From Euzebya sp051004735 (GTDB lineage Bacteria; Actinomycetota; Nitriliruptoria; Euzebyales; Euzebyaceae), in NCBI GenBank assembly GCA_051004735.1, contig JBPCKA010000061.1:1-64000 (forward strand): a stretch of DNA of 64,000 bases. The letters run 5' to 3'. The translations under genes and the position numbers were made by a program. Positions 35,510 to 44,890 of this stretch are shown here, one piece after another; the first letter of the stretch is position 1, and each line of letters starts with the position of its first letter. Under the pieces are notes generated by a model. It did not search any database. It was not told the DNA's origin and saw nothing but the letters and a program-made list of their open reading frames with translations.

Positions 35510-35537
35510 TTGGAACCAACTACCGGTGGGCTACTCT
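35510..35537 (+). promoter_or_regulatory. Candidate promoter of gap-pgk-tpiA
   Basis: TTGGAA (35510-35515), a 16-nt gap, then TACTCT (35532-35537) resemble -35/-10 elements, 53 nt ahead of the gap ATG. AAGGAG at 35573 is the ribosome site. Assigned by eye only. Confidence 0.4.
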
Positions 35538-35590
35538 GCGATCACACCTGTGCACCACCGTTCACCCAGTCTCAAGGAGAGCATCTCGTC

Positions 35591-36595
35591 ATGACCCTCA
35601 AGGTCGGTATCAACGGCTTCGGCCGAATCGGTCGAAATTTCCTTCGCGCGGCCAAGTCCAGTGGCGCCGACATCGACATCGTCGGAGTCAACGACCTCAC
35701 CAGCACCGCCACCCTTGCCCACCTGCTCAAGTACGACAGTGTGCATGGGCGCTTTGATGGCACTGTCGAGGTCGACGGCGAGAACCTGATCATCGATGGC
35801 GACACCTTGCGGGTGATGGCTGAGCGAGACCCTGCCAACCTCCCCTGGGGGGACCTGGGTGCTGAGGTCGTCATTGAATCCACCGGGCTGTTCACCGCAC
35901 GCGACAAGGCCGCGCTGCACCTTGACGGGGGCGCCAAGAAGGTAATCATCAGTGCCCCAGCAAAGGGCGAGGACGTGACGCTAGTCATGGGCGTCAACAC
36001 CGACACCTACGATCCCGCCACGCATCACGTCATCTCCAACGCCTCGTGCACCACCAACTCGGTGGTGCCGATGGCCAAGGTGCTGGACGAGGTGTTCGGC
36101 ATCGAACAGGGGTTCATGACCACGATTCACGCCTACACCAACGACCAGGGGACCCAGGACCAGCCGCATTCCGACCTGCGCCGAGCTCGCGCCGCCGCTG
36201 TGAACATCATCCCGACCACGACGGGGGCCGCGAAGGCGGCATCACTGGTCCTGCCGCAACTGGAGGGCAAGCTGGACGGGATGGCGATGCGGGTGCCGGT
36301 CCCGGACGGGTCGGTGACCGACCTCGTGTGCAATCTGGGGACAGAGGCCACCGCCGAGGAGGTCAACAATGCGTTCGCCAAGGCGGCGGTAGGCGACCTG
36401 GCCGGCATTCTCGAGCTGACCATGGACCCGATCGTGTCAAGCGACATCGTCGGTAACCCGCACTCCTGCATTGTCGATGGCTTGTCAACCATGGCCATGG
36501 GCCGGACCGTGAAGGTGCTGGGCTGGTATGACAACGAGTGGGGCTACTCCAACAGGCTGATCGACCTGACCACGTTCGTGGGTTCGAAGCTGTAG
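35591..36595 (+). CDS. gap: Glyceraldehyde-3-phosphate dehydrogenase
   Basis: A 334-aa NAD-dependent glycolytic/gluconeogenic enzyme. GINGFGRIGRNFLRA begins the Rossmann fold. The active site SNASCTTNSVVP holds the catalytic Cys153, and a later His pairs with it (TTIHAYTNDQGTQD). WYDNEWGYSNR ends the catalytic domain. The ATG at 35591 has an AAGGAG site. It starts the gap-pgk-tpiA glycolytic operon; pgk begins 2 nt after the stop. Confidence 0.98.
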   Translation: MTLKVGINGFGRIGRNFLRAAKSSGADIDIVGVNDLTSTATLAHLLKYDSVHGRFDGTVEVDGENLIIDGDTLRVMAERDPANLPWGDLGAEVVIESTGLFTARDKAALHLDGGAKKVIISAPAKGEDVTLVMGVNTDTYDPATHHVISNASCTTNSVVPMAKVLDEVFGIEQGFMTTIHAYTNDQGTQDQPHSDLRRARAAAVNIIPTTTGAAKAASLVLPQLEGKLDGMAMRVPVPDGSVTDLVCNLGTEATAEEVNNAFAKAAVGDLAGILELTMDPIVSSDIVGNPHSCIVDGLSTMAMGRTVKVLGWYDNEWGYSNRLIDLTTFVGSKL

Positions 36596-36597
36596 CG

Positions 36598-37770
36598 GTG
36601 GACCTGGATCAGCTGGATGCCAGTGGCAGGACGGTGCTGGTTCGCGCCGATCTGAACGTGCCGTTGGAGCACGGGCAGATCAGCGATGATCTGCGAATCG
36701 TGTCCAGCCTGCCAACGGTCACCCGGCTGCGTGAGGCGGGCGCCCGAGTTGTCCTCATGAGCCATCTGGGGCGTCCTGATGGTCAGGTGGTGGACGGACT
36801 GCGCCTTGAGCCCGTGGCCGACCGGCTGTCGGTCCTACTGGAAACCGATGTGCGGTATGCACGCGACGTCATCGGGTCGCAGGCCCGGTCCACCATCGCC
36901 GACCTGGACGAAGGCGAGGTCGCGCTCCTGGAGAACCTCCGGTTCGATCCCGGGGAAACGGCCAACGCCCCCGGCTTCGCTGCTGCGTTGGCCAGCCTGG
37001 GTGAGGTGTTCGTCAACGACGCCTTCGGTGCAAGCCACCGGGCTCATGCCTCAATCGTCAGCATCGCACCTCTGGTGGGGCAACGCGCGGCAGGTCTGCT
37101 GCTGCAGTCGGAACTGACCGCGCTGTCGCAGTTGATCGACACCCCCGATCATCCCTTCGTGGCGATTCTGGGAGGCTCGAAGGTCAGTGACAAGATCGAT
37201 GTGATCCAGAGTCTTTTGCCCCATGTCGACCACCTGTTGATCGGTGGGGCGATGTGTTTCACCTTCCTGCAGGCAGCCGGTGCGGAGGTCGGAGACTCTC
37301 GGATCGAACACGATCACATCGCAACCGTGACCGGACTCATGGACCAGGCCAGACAGCACAACGTCACGATCCATCTGCCAAGCGACATCGTTGCGGCCGA
37401 CGACTTCACGCGGGACGCCCATCACCGAACCGTCTCCGCGGACGCGATTGGCTCAGGCTGGATGGGGTTGGACATCGGTCCTGGCACCACCGCTGAGTAC
37501 GCAGAAGTCATCGCTGACGCCAGCACGGTGCTGTGGAACGGCCCGATGGGAGTCTTCGAATGGCCGGCGTTCGCCGCGGGTACCAAAGGGGTTGCCCAGG
37601 CTATGGCGGACTGCGATGGATTCACCGTCATCGGTGGTGGCGACAGCGCCGCAGCAGTGCGGCAGTTCGGGTTGGCTGATCAGATCAGCCACGTCTCCAC
37701 GGGTGGGGGAGCATCCCTTGAATTCCTGGAGGGCAAGGATCTGCCGGGAGTGGCCGCGTTGCGGGCCTGA
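36598..37770 (+). CDS. pgk: Phosphoglycerate kinase
   Basis: A 390-aa enzyme converting 1,3-bisphosphoglycerate and ADP to 3-phosphoglycerate and ATP. Substrate residues are seen in VLVRADLNVPLEHGQISDDLRI and MSHLGRPDG. The nucleotide part has ILGGSKVSDKIDVI, and the C-terminus is VIGGGDSAAAVRQFGLADQISHVSTGGGASLEFLEG. The GTG at 36598 gives the normal family start. Confidence 0.98.
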   Translation: MDLDQLDASGRTVLVRADLNVPLEHGQISDDLRIVSSLPTVTRLREAGARVVLMSHLGRPDGQVVDGLRLEPVADRLSVLLETDVRYARDVIGSQARSTIADLDEGEVALLENLRFDPGETANAPGFAAALASLGEVFVNDAFGASHRAHASIVSIAPLVGQRAAGLLLQSELTALSQLIDTPDHPFVAILGGSKVSDKIDVIQSLLPHVDHLLIGGAMCFTFLQAAGAEVGDSRIEHDHIATVTGLMDQARQHNVTIHLPSDIVAADDFTRDAHHRTVSADAIGSGWMGLDIGPGTTAEYAEVIADASTVLWNGPMGVFEWPAFAAGTKGVAQAMADCDGFTVIGGGDSAAAVRQFGLADQISHVSTGGGASLEFLEGKDLPGVAALRA

Positions 37771-37807
37771 ACCTTCCGCAAGGACCTCATGAGATAAGGA
37801 CACGTCG

Positions 37808-38581
37808 ATGACGCGCAAGCCACTGATGGCAGGCAACTGGAAGATGAACCTGACCCATCTGGAGGCAATCCAGCTGGTGCAGACGCTGGAGTACCACTTG
37901 ACCGACGCGGACTACGACTCAACCGACGTGGCCGTCATCCCGCCATTCACTGCACTACGCTCGGTCCAGACCCTGATCGAAGGGGACAAGTTGGCGTTGA
38001 AGCTGGGCGCGCAATCGTGTCACGCCGACAGCTTTGGGGCCTTCACCGGTGAGATCTCACCGGTGATGCTGGCAGCCTTTGGCTGCGACTTCGTTCTTGC
38101 GGGGCATTCGGAGCGACGCACGCTGTTCGGTGAGACCGACGAGGTTGTCAACCGCAAGGTCAAGGCCATCATGGCGCACGAGATGACACCGATTCTGTGT
38201 GTCGGGGAGAGTGCGGAGCAGCGTGATGCTGATCAGGCCACGACCGTGATCTCGGGCCAGGTCATCGCAAGCCTTGAGGGAGTCCCGGCCCAGGCCGTCG
38301 CGGACATGGTGATCGCCTACGAGCCGATCTGGGCGATCGGGACCGGTCGGACGGCGCTGCCAACGGATGCAGATGCGGGTTGTTCGACGGTTCGGCAGAC
38401 TGTTCGCGAACTTCACGGGGACCAGACCGCGGAGGCCGTGCGCATCCAATACGGCGGCAGTGTGAAACCGGGCAACGTGGCCGAGCTGATGAGCCAGCCC
38501 AACATCGACGGTGCACTTGTTGGCGGTGCCAGCCTTGATCCCGACGACTTCGCGGTCATCGCCCGGTTCGCCAGGTTGTGA
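37808..38581 (+). CDS. tpiA: Triosephosphate isomerase
   Basis: A 257-aa TIM-barrel enzyme linking dihydroxyacetone phosphate and glyceraldehyde-3-phosphate. Residues AGNWKMN (Lys), LAGHSERR (catalytic His), and AYEPIWAIGTGRTAL (catalytic Glu and the flexible loop) are intact, and the phosphate site reads QYGGSVKPGN. ATG start, 37 nt after pgk. Confidence 0.98.
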   Translation: MTRKPLMAGNWKMNLTHLEAIQLVQTLEYHLTDADYDSTDVAVIPPFTALRSVQTLIEGDKLALKLGAQSCHADSFGAFTGEISPVMLAAFGCDFVLAGHSERRTLFGETDEVVNRKVKAIMAHEMTPILCVGESAEQRDADQATTVISGQVIASLEGVPAQAVADMVIAYEPIWAIGTGRTALPTDADAGCSTVRQTVRELHGDQTAEAVRIQYGGSVKPGNVAELMSQPNIDGALVGGASLDPDDFAVIARFARL

Positions 38582-38667
38582 CAACAGGACGGCGAGGACC
38601 GGTAAACAACGCGCTCACCGCTGCTCAGGGGTAGTACGGTGGGCCGGACACAGCGAAGGACGTGATC

Positions 38668-39075
38668 ATGGCGAAGCGCAGCAAGCACCTGCAGGGGCTC
38701 CTTGGCCCGCTGGAAACTGATGTGATGGAGATGACCTGGCAGCTAGGTGAAGCCACAGTCCGCGATGTCCACGCCGAACTGGCCGAGCGGCGCGATCTGG
38801 CCTACACCACGATCATGACGACCATGGCCAGGCTTGCCGCAAAGGGCCTGTTGGAACGCGATACCTCAGGTCTGGCCCATCGCTACCGTCCGACGGTCAC
38901 GCGAGAGGCCTACGCCCGATCAACGGTCGCATCGGTCGTGGATTGGCTGGTCCAGTCCTTCCCAGAGCCTGCCATGAGCTACTTCGTCGAGAAGATAGAT
39001 GATTCCTCTGACGTGGATGTCCTCAGCACGCTGTGGGCCAGCATCGACGCCAAACGCGCCGAAGAGGATTTGTAA
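38668..39075 (+). CDS. BlaI/MecI-family repressor
   Basis: About 135 aa from the ATG at 38668 with GAAGGA 7 nt upstream; a GTG at 38662 adds two residues. The winged helix (LGPLETDVMEMTWQLGEATVRDVHAELAERRDLAYTTIMTTMARLAAKGLLERD) is typical of BlaI. The C-terminal helices dimerise and contain the region cut or released on signalling. It is paired with an M56 membrane peptidase gene 90 nt downstream. The signal is unknown; no beta-lactamase gene is nearby. Confidence 0.88.
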   Translation: MAKRSKHLQGLLGPLETDVMEMTWQLGEATVRDVHAELAERRDLAYTTIMTTMARLAAKGLLERDTSGLAHRYRPTVTREAYARSTVASVVDWLVQSFPEPAMSYFVEKIDDSSDVDVLSTLWASIDAKRAEEDL

Positions 39076-39165
39076 GGGTGACGTTGCGCCTCCCCTGCGA
39101 CAGTGCGTCCGCGCGAGTGTCCAGGTTCTTGACATCGTGCACCCGTCGCGGAGACTACTGAACGT

Positions 39166-40614
39166 ATGGAGTCCGGTAGCGGCCTTTTGGATCTGAACCT
39201 CGGCGTTGCCGTGTCGTTGCAGTCCTTCGCTGTCCGCGCCCTTCTGGGCTCGGTCGTGGCGGCGCTGCTGGCTGCGATGGCTAGCCGTTACGGGTGGCTG
39301 AAATCTGGGCGCGCCCGCAGGACCTTGGTCATGGCTCCGGTCGTTGCGGCCGGGGCAGCCGCTATCGCGTGCACTGCACCGGGCAGCAGTTTTCTCCCTG
39401 CCCTGGTGGTTGGCGCGGGCAACGGCCAACCCTTTGAGATATTCGGCGAGCCCTTTGCATTTCGACGCCTGGAATGGTTGCTGGTGGCGTATGCGGCCAT
39501 CACCACGTTCCTGTTGCTTCGGCGCCTGATCGGGCATTGGGCCATCTCTCGCTACGTCGCCGCCGCAGTGCGTTGCGACGACCATGGGATCACCGTCTTG
39601 GTCCGCCGCGTCTCCTCCAAACTGGGTATCAGCGCCCCCCCTGTGCTCCTGCTGCGGGGCTGTCCCGGTGGTGCCTTCACCGCGGGGATCCGTCGGCCCG
39701 TGATCGCTGTCGATCGCGATCTTCTGCAGCAACTGGATCATCGGGAACTGGAGGGGCTGATCGCCCACGAGTTGGCGCACATCGCCCGACGCGACGTGCT
39801 GCTCAACACCGTGGTCGGCACCATCAGGGATCTGACCTTCTTCATACCGCCGCTGAACCTTGCTAGTCGTTGGCTGCGCCACGAGCAGGAACACTTAGCC
39901 GACGACCTGGCATCGGATTCCACGGGGCGTCCCGCTGCGTTGGCCTCGTCCATCCTGAAGGTGTGGCAGGGCTCTCAGGGGAGTCGTCGCCCGCAGATGG
40001 CGGCGATGGCCTGCGCGACCATGGTGCCGGCACCGGCGCTGCCAATTCCCGTGGGGATGCCTACGCGTCTGCTACGGCATGGACCGCTGTCCGATGGAGC
40101 CAAACAGATTGCCGAACGTGTGGTACGGCTGATTGAACGCGGCGCTCCACTGAGCGTGCGCCGCCAGCGGATCGAGATGGCCGTGGCGATGGGTGCGGTG
40201 ATTCTCGCCACCGCAGTCACCGTGGTACTCCCCGCACAGGTTCAGGGCGAACTGTGGATGGCACAGTGGGTACGCCCACCTGCACAACCGGTCGAGTCGC
40301 CAGCCATCTCCTCCTTTCGTGCTCTGGCGGGGGACTCCGCGCCCATGATAGGAGCCAAACCTGACGTGGTGGGCCACACGGCGGGGGCGATTGCGGTCTG
40401 TACGGACTGTGTCCTGCTTGAGTCTGGCTCGGACTGGCGCAGCCAGACCACTCCGGCCCTACCAGCCCGGGCTCCCGGCTGGCAGGACGGTGGCCGGGTG
40501 TGGCAGTCCGCCCCTGAGGGCGCACCGGGCCCCCCCAGTGCCCAACCGCTGTGGGGCGTCGACTCCTCTGGCAGCCGCGTCGGGTTCTTCTTGGTACGGG
40601 GTCAGATTCCCTAA
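39166..40614 (+). CDS. M56-family (BlaR1/MecR1-like) membrane zinc peptidase
   Basis: A 482-aa protein. Three membrane helices lie in the first 130 residues. The zinc protease core then contains LIAHELAHIARRD (HExxH) near residue 203 and HEQEHLADDLA (downstream Glu). Another helix (MAVAMGAVILATAVTVVLPAQ) leads to a roughly 120-residue outside domain with a CTDC pair and a Pro-rich stretch. There is no penicillin-binding sensor domain of the BlaR1 type. It likely senses an envelope signal through this tail and inactivates the upstream BlaI-like repressor. Confidence 0.85.
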   Translation: MESGSGLLDLNLGVAVSLQSFAVRALLGSVVAALLAAMASRYGWLKSGRARRTLVMAPVVAAGAAAIACTAPGSSFLPALVVGAGNGQPFEIFGEPFAFRRLEWLLVAYAAITTFLLLRRLIGHWAISRYVAAAVRCDDHGITVLVRRVSSKLGISAPPVLLLRGCPGGAFTAGIRRPVIAVDRDLLQQLDHRELEGLIAHELAHIARRDVLLNTVVGTIRDLTFFIPPLNLASRWLRHEQEHLADDLASDSTGRPAALASSILKVWQGSQGSRRPQMAAMACATMVPAPALPIPVGMPTRLLRHGPLSDGAKQIAERVVRLIERGAPLSVRRQRIEMAVAMGAVILATAVTVVLPAQVQGELWMAQWVRPPAQPVESPAISSFRALAGDSAPMIGAKPDVVGHTAGAIAVCTDCVLLESGSDWRSQTTPALPARAPGWQDGGRVWQSAPEGAPGPPSAQPLWGVDSSGSRVGFFLVRGQIP

Positions 40615-40728
40615 CAGCAACGCAGGTGGCCCCCGGCCGCCACCACCTCGCACCAGCACTGCCGCCGCGTTACCATCGTGGGTCGCGCAACCCTCCCCGC
40701 CCGTTTCTCCATTCAAGGCTTCCAAGTC

Positions 40729-40962
40729 GTGATCACTCCCATCATCGTCATCCTGCACATCCTCGTTTCGGTGCTGCTGATCCTGTTCATTCTGCTGAAG
40801 TCCGGCAAGGGCGGAGGTCTTTCGGACATGTTCGGCGGTGGGTCAGTCGGGTCTGGTGGCGGATCGACGATTGCGGAGAAGAACCTGGACCGGTTGACGG
40901 TGATCACCGCCGTGGTCTTTGCCATGACCACGGTCGTCCTGGCTCTCCGTCTGGTGTCGTAG
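40729..40962 (+). CDS. secG: Preprotein translocase subunit SecG
   Basis: A 77-aa protein from the GTG at 40729; an upstream GTG at 40678 would add 17 non-hydrophobic residues. Two membrane helices flank the conserved LLKSGKGGGLSDMFGGGS loop. SecG aids SecYE-dependent export. Its place after tpiA is conserved in Gram-positive genomes, though here the BlaI/M56 pair has come between them. Confidence 0.92.
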   Translation: MITPIIVILHILVSVLLILFILLKSGKGGGLSDMFGGGSVGSGGGSTIAEKNLDRLTVITAVVFAMTTVVLALRLVS

Positions 40963-40970
40963 GCGTCGCC

Positions 40971-42623
40971 TTGCGCGCCAGGCGACTATGTGTCGGAGTT
41001 GCGGCTGTCCTGGCCCTGATCGGCGCCTCATGCGAGGCAACCACTCCTCCGCCAGAGTCGCTGATCTCCTCGACACCCCCGCCGTCGGCCACGCCGGTTC
41101 AGGGCGCGGGGACGTTTCGGTACGGGATCGGGGAGCCCACCGCGATCGTGCCACCCCTGGCACGCAGCAGCGATGACCGGGCAGTGGTCGACGCGCTATT
41201 TGATTCGCTGACAGCCTGGGACGTGGCGGGACGGGCGGTTCCTGCGGCCGCCGAGTCGTGGTTTCCCAATGCGGACCTGACCACGTGGACCTTCACGTTA
41301 CGACCGCAGGCAACATTTCATGACGGCGACCCAGTGACTGCTGATGGATTCCGGCAGTCCTGGGCCGGCCTGGTGAACGACGGCAGTGTCGGCTACCTGC
41401 TGGAGGATGTGGTTGGGTATGCCGCCGCATCCCGGGGGGACACCACCTCACTGGCCGGTGTAAGGGCACTGGATGACCACACGCTGCAGGTCTCCCTGGT
41501 TCGGCCCCGGGCTGACTTCCCCGTCGTGGTGGGACATCCCGCGTTGGGGCCCATCCAGACCGCACAACGAGAGGCGGACCCGCAGGGTTGGATGGAGATG
41601 CCAGCGGGCAACGGGCCGTTCGTGATGACGGAGCCGTGGGTTCACGGCGACTTCATTCGCGCGGCACGGTGGGACGGGTGGGTGAACGGTGAATGGTCAG
41701 TGAGCGGAATTGCTGAAGTGCTGTTTCGCATTGGTGACCTGGACATCAACTATCTGGGTTTCACACAAGGGCGTCGTGACTTCACAGCCGTCCCCACCGA
41801 CGCACTGCCTCTGGCAGCCGCGGCCTTTCCCCGGCAGGGGGGCACATACAACGGTCCGGGATTGATCACCGGACGACGGCCCGAGGTGTATGTGCTGGAG
41901 ATCAACCCCTCGGTCCCGCCCTATGACGACCTCAGAGTTCGACAGGCCGTCAGTCTGATCATCGACAGGATGTCGCTGGCAGCCGACAACGAAGGTGGGA
42001 ACCTTGCCCCGGCGACCGGGCTGCTGCCGCCCTCGTTGCCCGGAAGCCGCCAGGACGATTGCGAACTGTGCACGTTCAACGCCTCGGGTGCCAGTTCCCG
42101 GTTGGAGGACGCGGGCGTTCGTCAGTTGACCTTGGACTTCAACGCTGCCGGAGGGCATGAGCGGATTCGCAACCTGCTGCGACAGGCTCTGAGCGACATC
42201 GGCGTGGCACTGGTGTCGAACAATCGAGGTCCGGCGCCGACCCTGGCGGAGTACCAAGAGGAACTGGTCGCGGGAAGGGTTGGACTGTTCCGCGTTCCCC
42301 TCGTGGCCGACGTTCCCTCGGCCCTGTCGGTGCTGTATCCCATGCTGCACGGGCGGGAGGTCCCGCAAAACGGCGGACTGAACTACATGCGCTACAACGA
42401 CCCGACGGTCAACTCGCTGCTGGATCAGGCTGCACGCACCTTGGATGAGGTGCAGCGTGGGGCGCTGTTGCGTCGGGTCGAGGACCTGGCCCTGAATCGT
42501 GACCAGGTCGTGGTCCCACTGTTCACCTACCAGCATGCGGTGGTTGCATCGGAGCGGGTGTCCGGATTGAGGTACGGCCCCTTCGGGCTGCTCAACCTGA
42601 CGGAGATCTCCCTGCTGTCCTGA
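40971..42623 (+). CDS. Family-5 (oligopeptide-type) solute-binding lipoprotein
   Basis: About 550 aa from a TTG at 40971, 8 nt after secG; the start is not marked by a strong ribosome site. The lipoprotein signal ends in ALIGASC. SBP_bac_5 features follow: TFRYGIGEPTAIVPPL, LFDSLTAWDVAGRAVPAAAESW, TWTFTLRPQATFHDGDPVTADGF and DLRVRQAVSLIIDR. Such proteins bind peptides or other solutes for ABC importers, but no permease or ATPase is near. It may serve a distant transporter or act as a sensor. Confidence 0.85.
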   Translation: MRARRLCVGVAAVLALIGASCEATTPPPESLISSTPPPSATPVQGAGTFRYGIGEPTAIVPPLARSSDDRAVVDALFDSLTAWDVAGRAVPAAAESWFPNADLTTWTFTLRPQATFHDGDPVTADGFRQSWAGLVNDGSVGYLLEDVVGYAAASRGDTTSLAGVRALDDHTLQVSLVRPRADFPVVVGHPALGPIQTAQREADPQGWMEMPAGNGPFVMTEPWVHGDFIRAARWDGWVNGEWSVSGIAEVLFRIGDLDINYLGFTQGRRDFTAVPTDALPLAAAAFPRQGGTYNGPGLITGRRPEVYVLEINPSVPPYDDLRVRQAVSLIIDRMSLAADNEGGNLAPATGLLPPSLPGSRQDDCELCTFNASGASSRLEDAGVRQLTLDFNAAGGHERIRNLLRQALSDIGVALVSNNRGPAPTLAEYQEELVAGRVGLFRVPLVADVPSALSVLYPMLHGREVPQNGGLNYMRYNDPTVNSLLDQAARTLDEVQRGALLRRVEDLALNRDQVVVPLFTYQHAVVASERVSGLRYGPFGLLNLTEISLLS

Positions 42624-42635
42624 ACGGCGGGCCCC

Positions 42636-44813
42636 TCACCTCAGTTGGGAGACGACCTGGGTGACGTCGACTGCGGTGGGTTCGGCGGTGGTCGATGCCT
42701 GATTGCGGGCGTGCTCCATGAACCGCTCCTGGCTGGCGACCCCCTCAGGGTTGTCGGGACGCGCCCACGACCCGTCGGGTCGCAGATGCCACGCCTGCCG
42801 ATCGTCCAACCAGGTCTGATCCAGGATCCAGATCAACTCGTCGCGGAGGTTCGGATCCAGGATCGGAACCATTGCCTCGACCCGCCGATCAAGGTTGCGG
42901 GGCAGCCAGTCGGCCGAGCCGACCCACACCTGGTGTCCGAACTGCAGGATTCGTTCGTGTTCCAACAGTCGTCCCACCACCGAGCTGACACGGATGTTCT
43001 CAGAGACACCCGCGACCCCCGGCCGAAGTCCACAGATTCCTCGGACGATCAGGTCGATACGCACACCGGCGCAACTGGCCTCGTACAGGGCAGCAATCAA
43101 CTCCTGGTCGGCGATTGCATTGACCTTCAGCCGGATCAGGCCCTCCGTGCCCCTGCGTGCCTGATCGGCAATCATGACCATCAGCCGGTGGCGCAGCGCC
43201 GCAGGCGCCACCAACAGCGTACGGTAGTCGTCGTGCCGGGCATAACCAGTGAGATAGTTGAAGAGTTGGGTGACGTCCTCAGCGATGGCCTCGTTGCACG
43301 TCAATAGCCCCAGGTCGGTATACCGTAACGCCGTCCGGGGATGATAGTTCCCGGTGCCGATATGGACGTAGCGGCGGATGCCCCCAGGTTCGCGGCGTAC
43401 GATCAGCGAGATCTTGGCGTGGGTTTTCAGACCGACCAACCCGTACACCACATGGACTCCGGCGCGCTCCAAGACACGGGCCCACGCGATGTTGGCCTCC
43501 TCGTCGAACCGTGCCTTCAACTCGACCAGTGCGACCACTTGCTTCCCTGCGTCTGCCGCATGGGTCAGCGCCGCGACGATAGCTGAGTCGCCAGAGGTTC
43601 GGTACAGCGTCTGCTTGATGGCCAGTACCTGTGGATCCTCGGCCGCTGCGGTGATGAATCGCTCCACGCTGCTCGTGAAGGACTGGTAGGGATGGCGCAG
43701 CAGGATGTCGCCGCTGCCGATCTCGGCGAAGAGGTCCTCAGCACGAATCGGGGTCCCATCGGCCGCCTGCTCCAACCGTGGATGATGCGCCGGTGTCCAG
43801 GGGTCAAACCGCAGTGTGGGCTGGTGCAGCCGGGCGAGTTGACGCAGATCCGTACGACCCATCAATCCGCGGACCTGGTAGGTGAACAGCGGTTCGATGT
43901 CCAACTCCTCCTGGAGTCGGGAGACCGTGCCGGCCGGCATGTCGGCAGCGACCTCCAAACGAACGACACTGCCGAATCGGCGACGGGACAACTGTTCCTG
44001 GATGGCCAACAACAGGTCCTCGGCGTCGTCCTCGTCTACTTCTACATCGGCGTTGCGGGTGACCCGGAACAAGTGCGCCTCGCTCACCTCCATACCGGGG
44101 AACAACTCGTGGAGTTGCCATCGGATAACCTCCTCCAGCGGCACCCAGGCCCGCAGTGATCCCGGCACCTGCCAAAAGCGCGACAGCACCGCGGGGATCT
44201 TCACACGGGCCAACTTCATCAGACCGCTGGTGCCGTCACGAACGGTCACCGCCAGTGATGTGGCCAGATTTGAGATGTAGGGGAAGGGGTGCCCGGGGTC
44301 CACCGCCAGCGGGGTGAGCACCGGGAAGATCTGTTCAGCGAACTGCTCTGCCAGCCGCTGTAGCGTCCGTTCGTCCAGATCAGAAACGTGGACCACCCCG
44401 ATACCACGGCGGGCCAGGAGCGGCAGGATCTGTTCGTGCAGGATGGTCGTCGACTGCTCCAGCATCGGCCGAACGCGCCTGGAGATGGCCTCAAGTTGGT
44501 CGGCAGCCGACATACCGTCGGGCGTTCGGGTCTGTAGGCCCGCCGCGACCTGGTCCCGTAGACCCGCCACACGGACCATGAAGAACTCATCCAGATTCGC
44601 GGCGAAGATGGCAACGAAGCGAAGTCGTTCCAGCAGCGGTGCCGTGGGATCTGCCGCCTGGGACAGCACGCGGCGGTTGAACTCCAGCCAGGACAACTCC
44701 CGATTGCTGAAGAGGGTGGGATCGTCCAGATCAACCACGGGGGCCCGCCGGAATTTGCCGTCCGGTCCACGGATACGATCGCGAAACGTGGCGCGGGGCG
44801 TGAGGTGTGACAC
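42636..44813 (-). CDS. ppk1: Polyphosphate kinase 1
   Basis: A 725-aa enzyme that reversibly makes polyphosphate from ATP. The N-terminal domain starts LFSNRELSWLEFNRRVLSQA. FFMVRVAGLRDQV follows. The phospholipase-D-like catalytic half includes VALVELKARFDEEANI and YVHIGTGNYHPRTALRYTD, with the autophosphorylated His, plus the C-terminal VGSADWLPRNLDRRVEAMVPI. Length is normal. It is convergent with the binding-protein gene and divergent from the molybdopterin gene. Confidence 0.97.
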   Translation of the reverse strand: MSHLTPRATFRDRIRGPDGKFRRAPVVDLDDPTLFSNRELSWLEFNRRVLSQAADPTAPLLERLRFVAIFAANLDEFFMVRVAGLRDQVAAGLQTRTPDGMSAADQLEAISRRVRPMLEQSTTILHEQILPLLARRGIGVVHVSDLDERTLQRLAEQFAEQIFPVLTPLAVDPGHPFPYISNLATSLAVTVRDGTSGLMKLARVKIPAVLSRFWQVPGSLRAWVPLEEVIRWQLHELFPGMEVSEAHLFRVTRNADVEVDEDDAEDLLLAIQEQLSRRRFGSVVRLEVAADMPAGTVSRLQEELDIEPLFTYQVRGLMGRTDLRQLARLHQPTLRFDPWTPAHHPRLEQAADGTPIRAEDLFAEIGSGDILLRHPYQSFTSSVERFITAAAEDPQVLAIKQTLYRTSGDSAIVAALTHAADAGKQVVALVELKARFDEEANIAWARVLERAGVHVVYGLVGLKTHAKISLIVRREPGGIRRYVHIGTGNYHPRTALRYTDLGLLTCNEAIAEDVTQLFNYLTGYARHDDYRTLLVAPAALRHRLMVMIADQARRGTEGLIRLKVNAIADQELIAALYEASCAGVRIDLIVRGICGLRPGVAGVSENIRVSSVVGRLLEHERILQFGHQVWVGSADWLPRNLDRRVEAMVPILDPNLRDELIWILDQTWLDDRQAWHLRPDGSWARPDNPEGVASQERFMEHARNQASTTAEPTAVDVTQVVSQLR

Positions 44814-44890
44814 TGGATCACATTCTTACAGATCGCTTACGCCACCCGTGACATCGCAACACCAGCCATTACGAAGGCATTGTCTATCCC

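Noticed and set aside
38630..39160. BlaI operator half-sites (TAGTAC, ACTACT) near the BlaI/M56 genes
   Set aside because: Only isolated half-sites are present, without the paired palindrome expected of a BlaI box.
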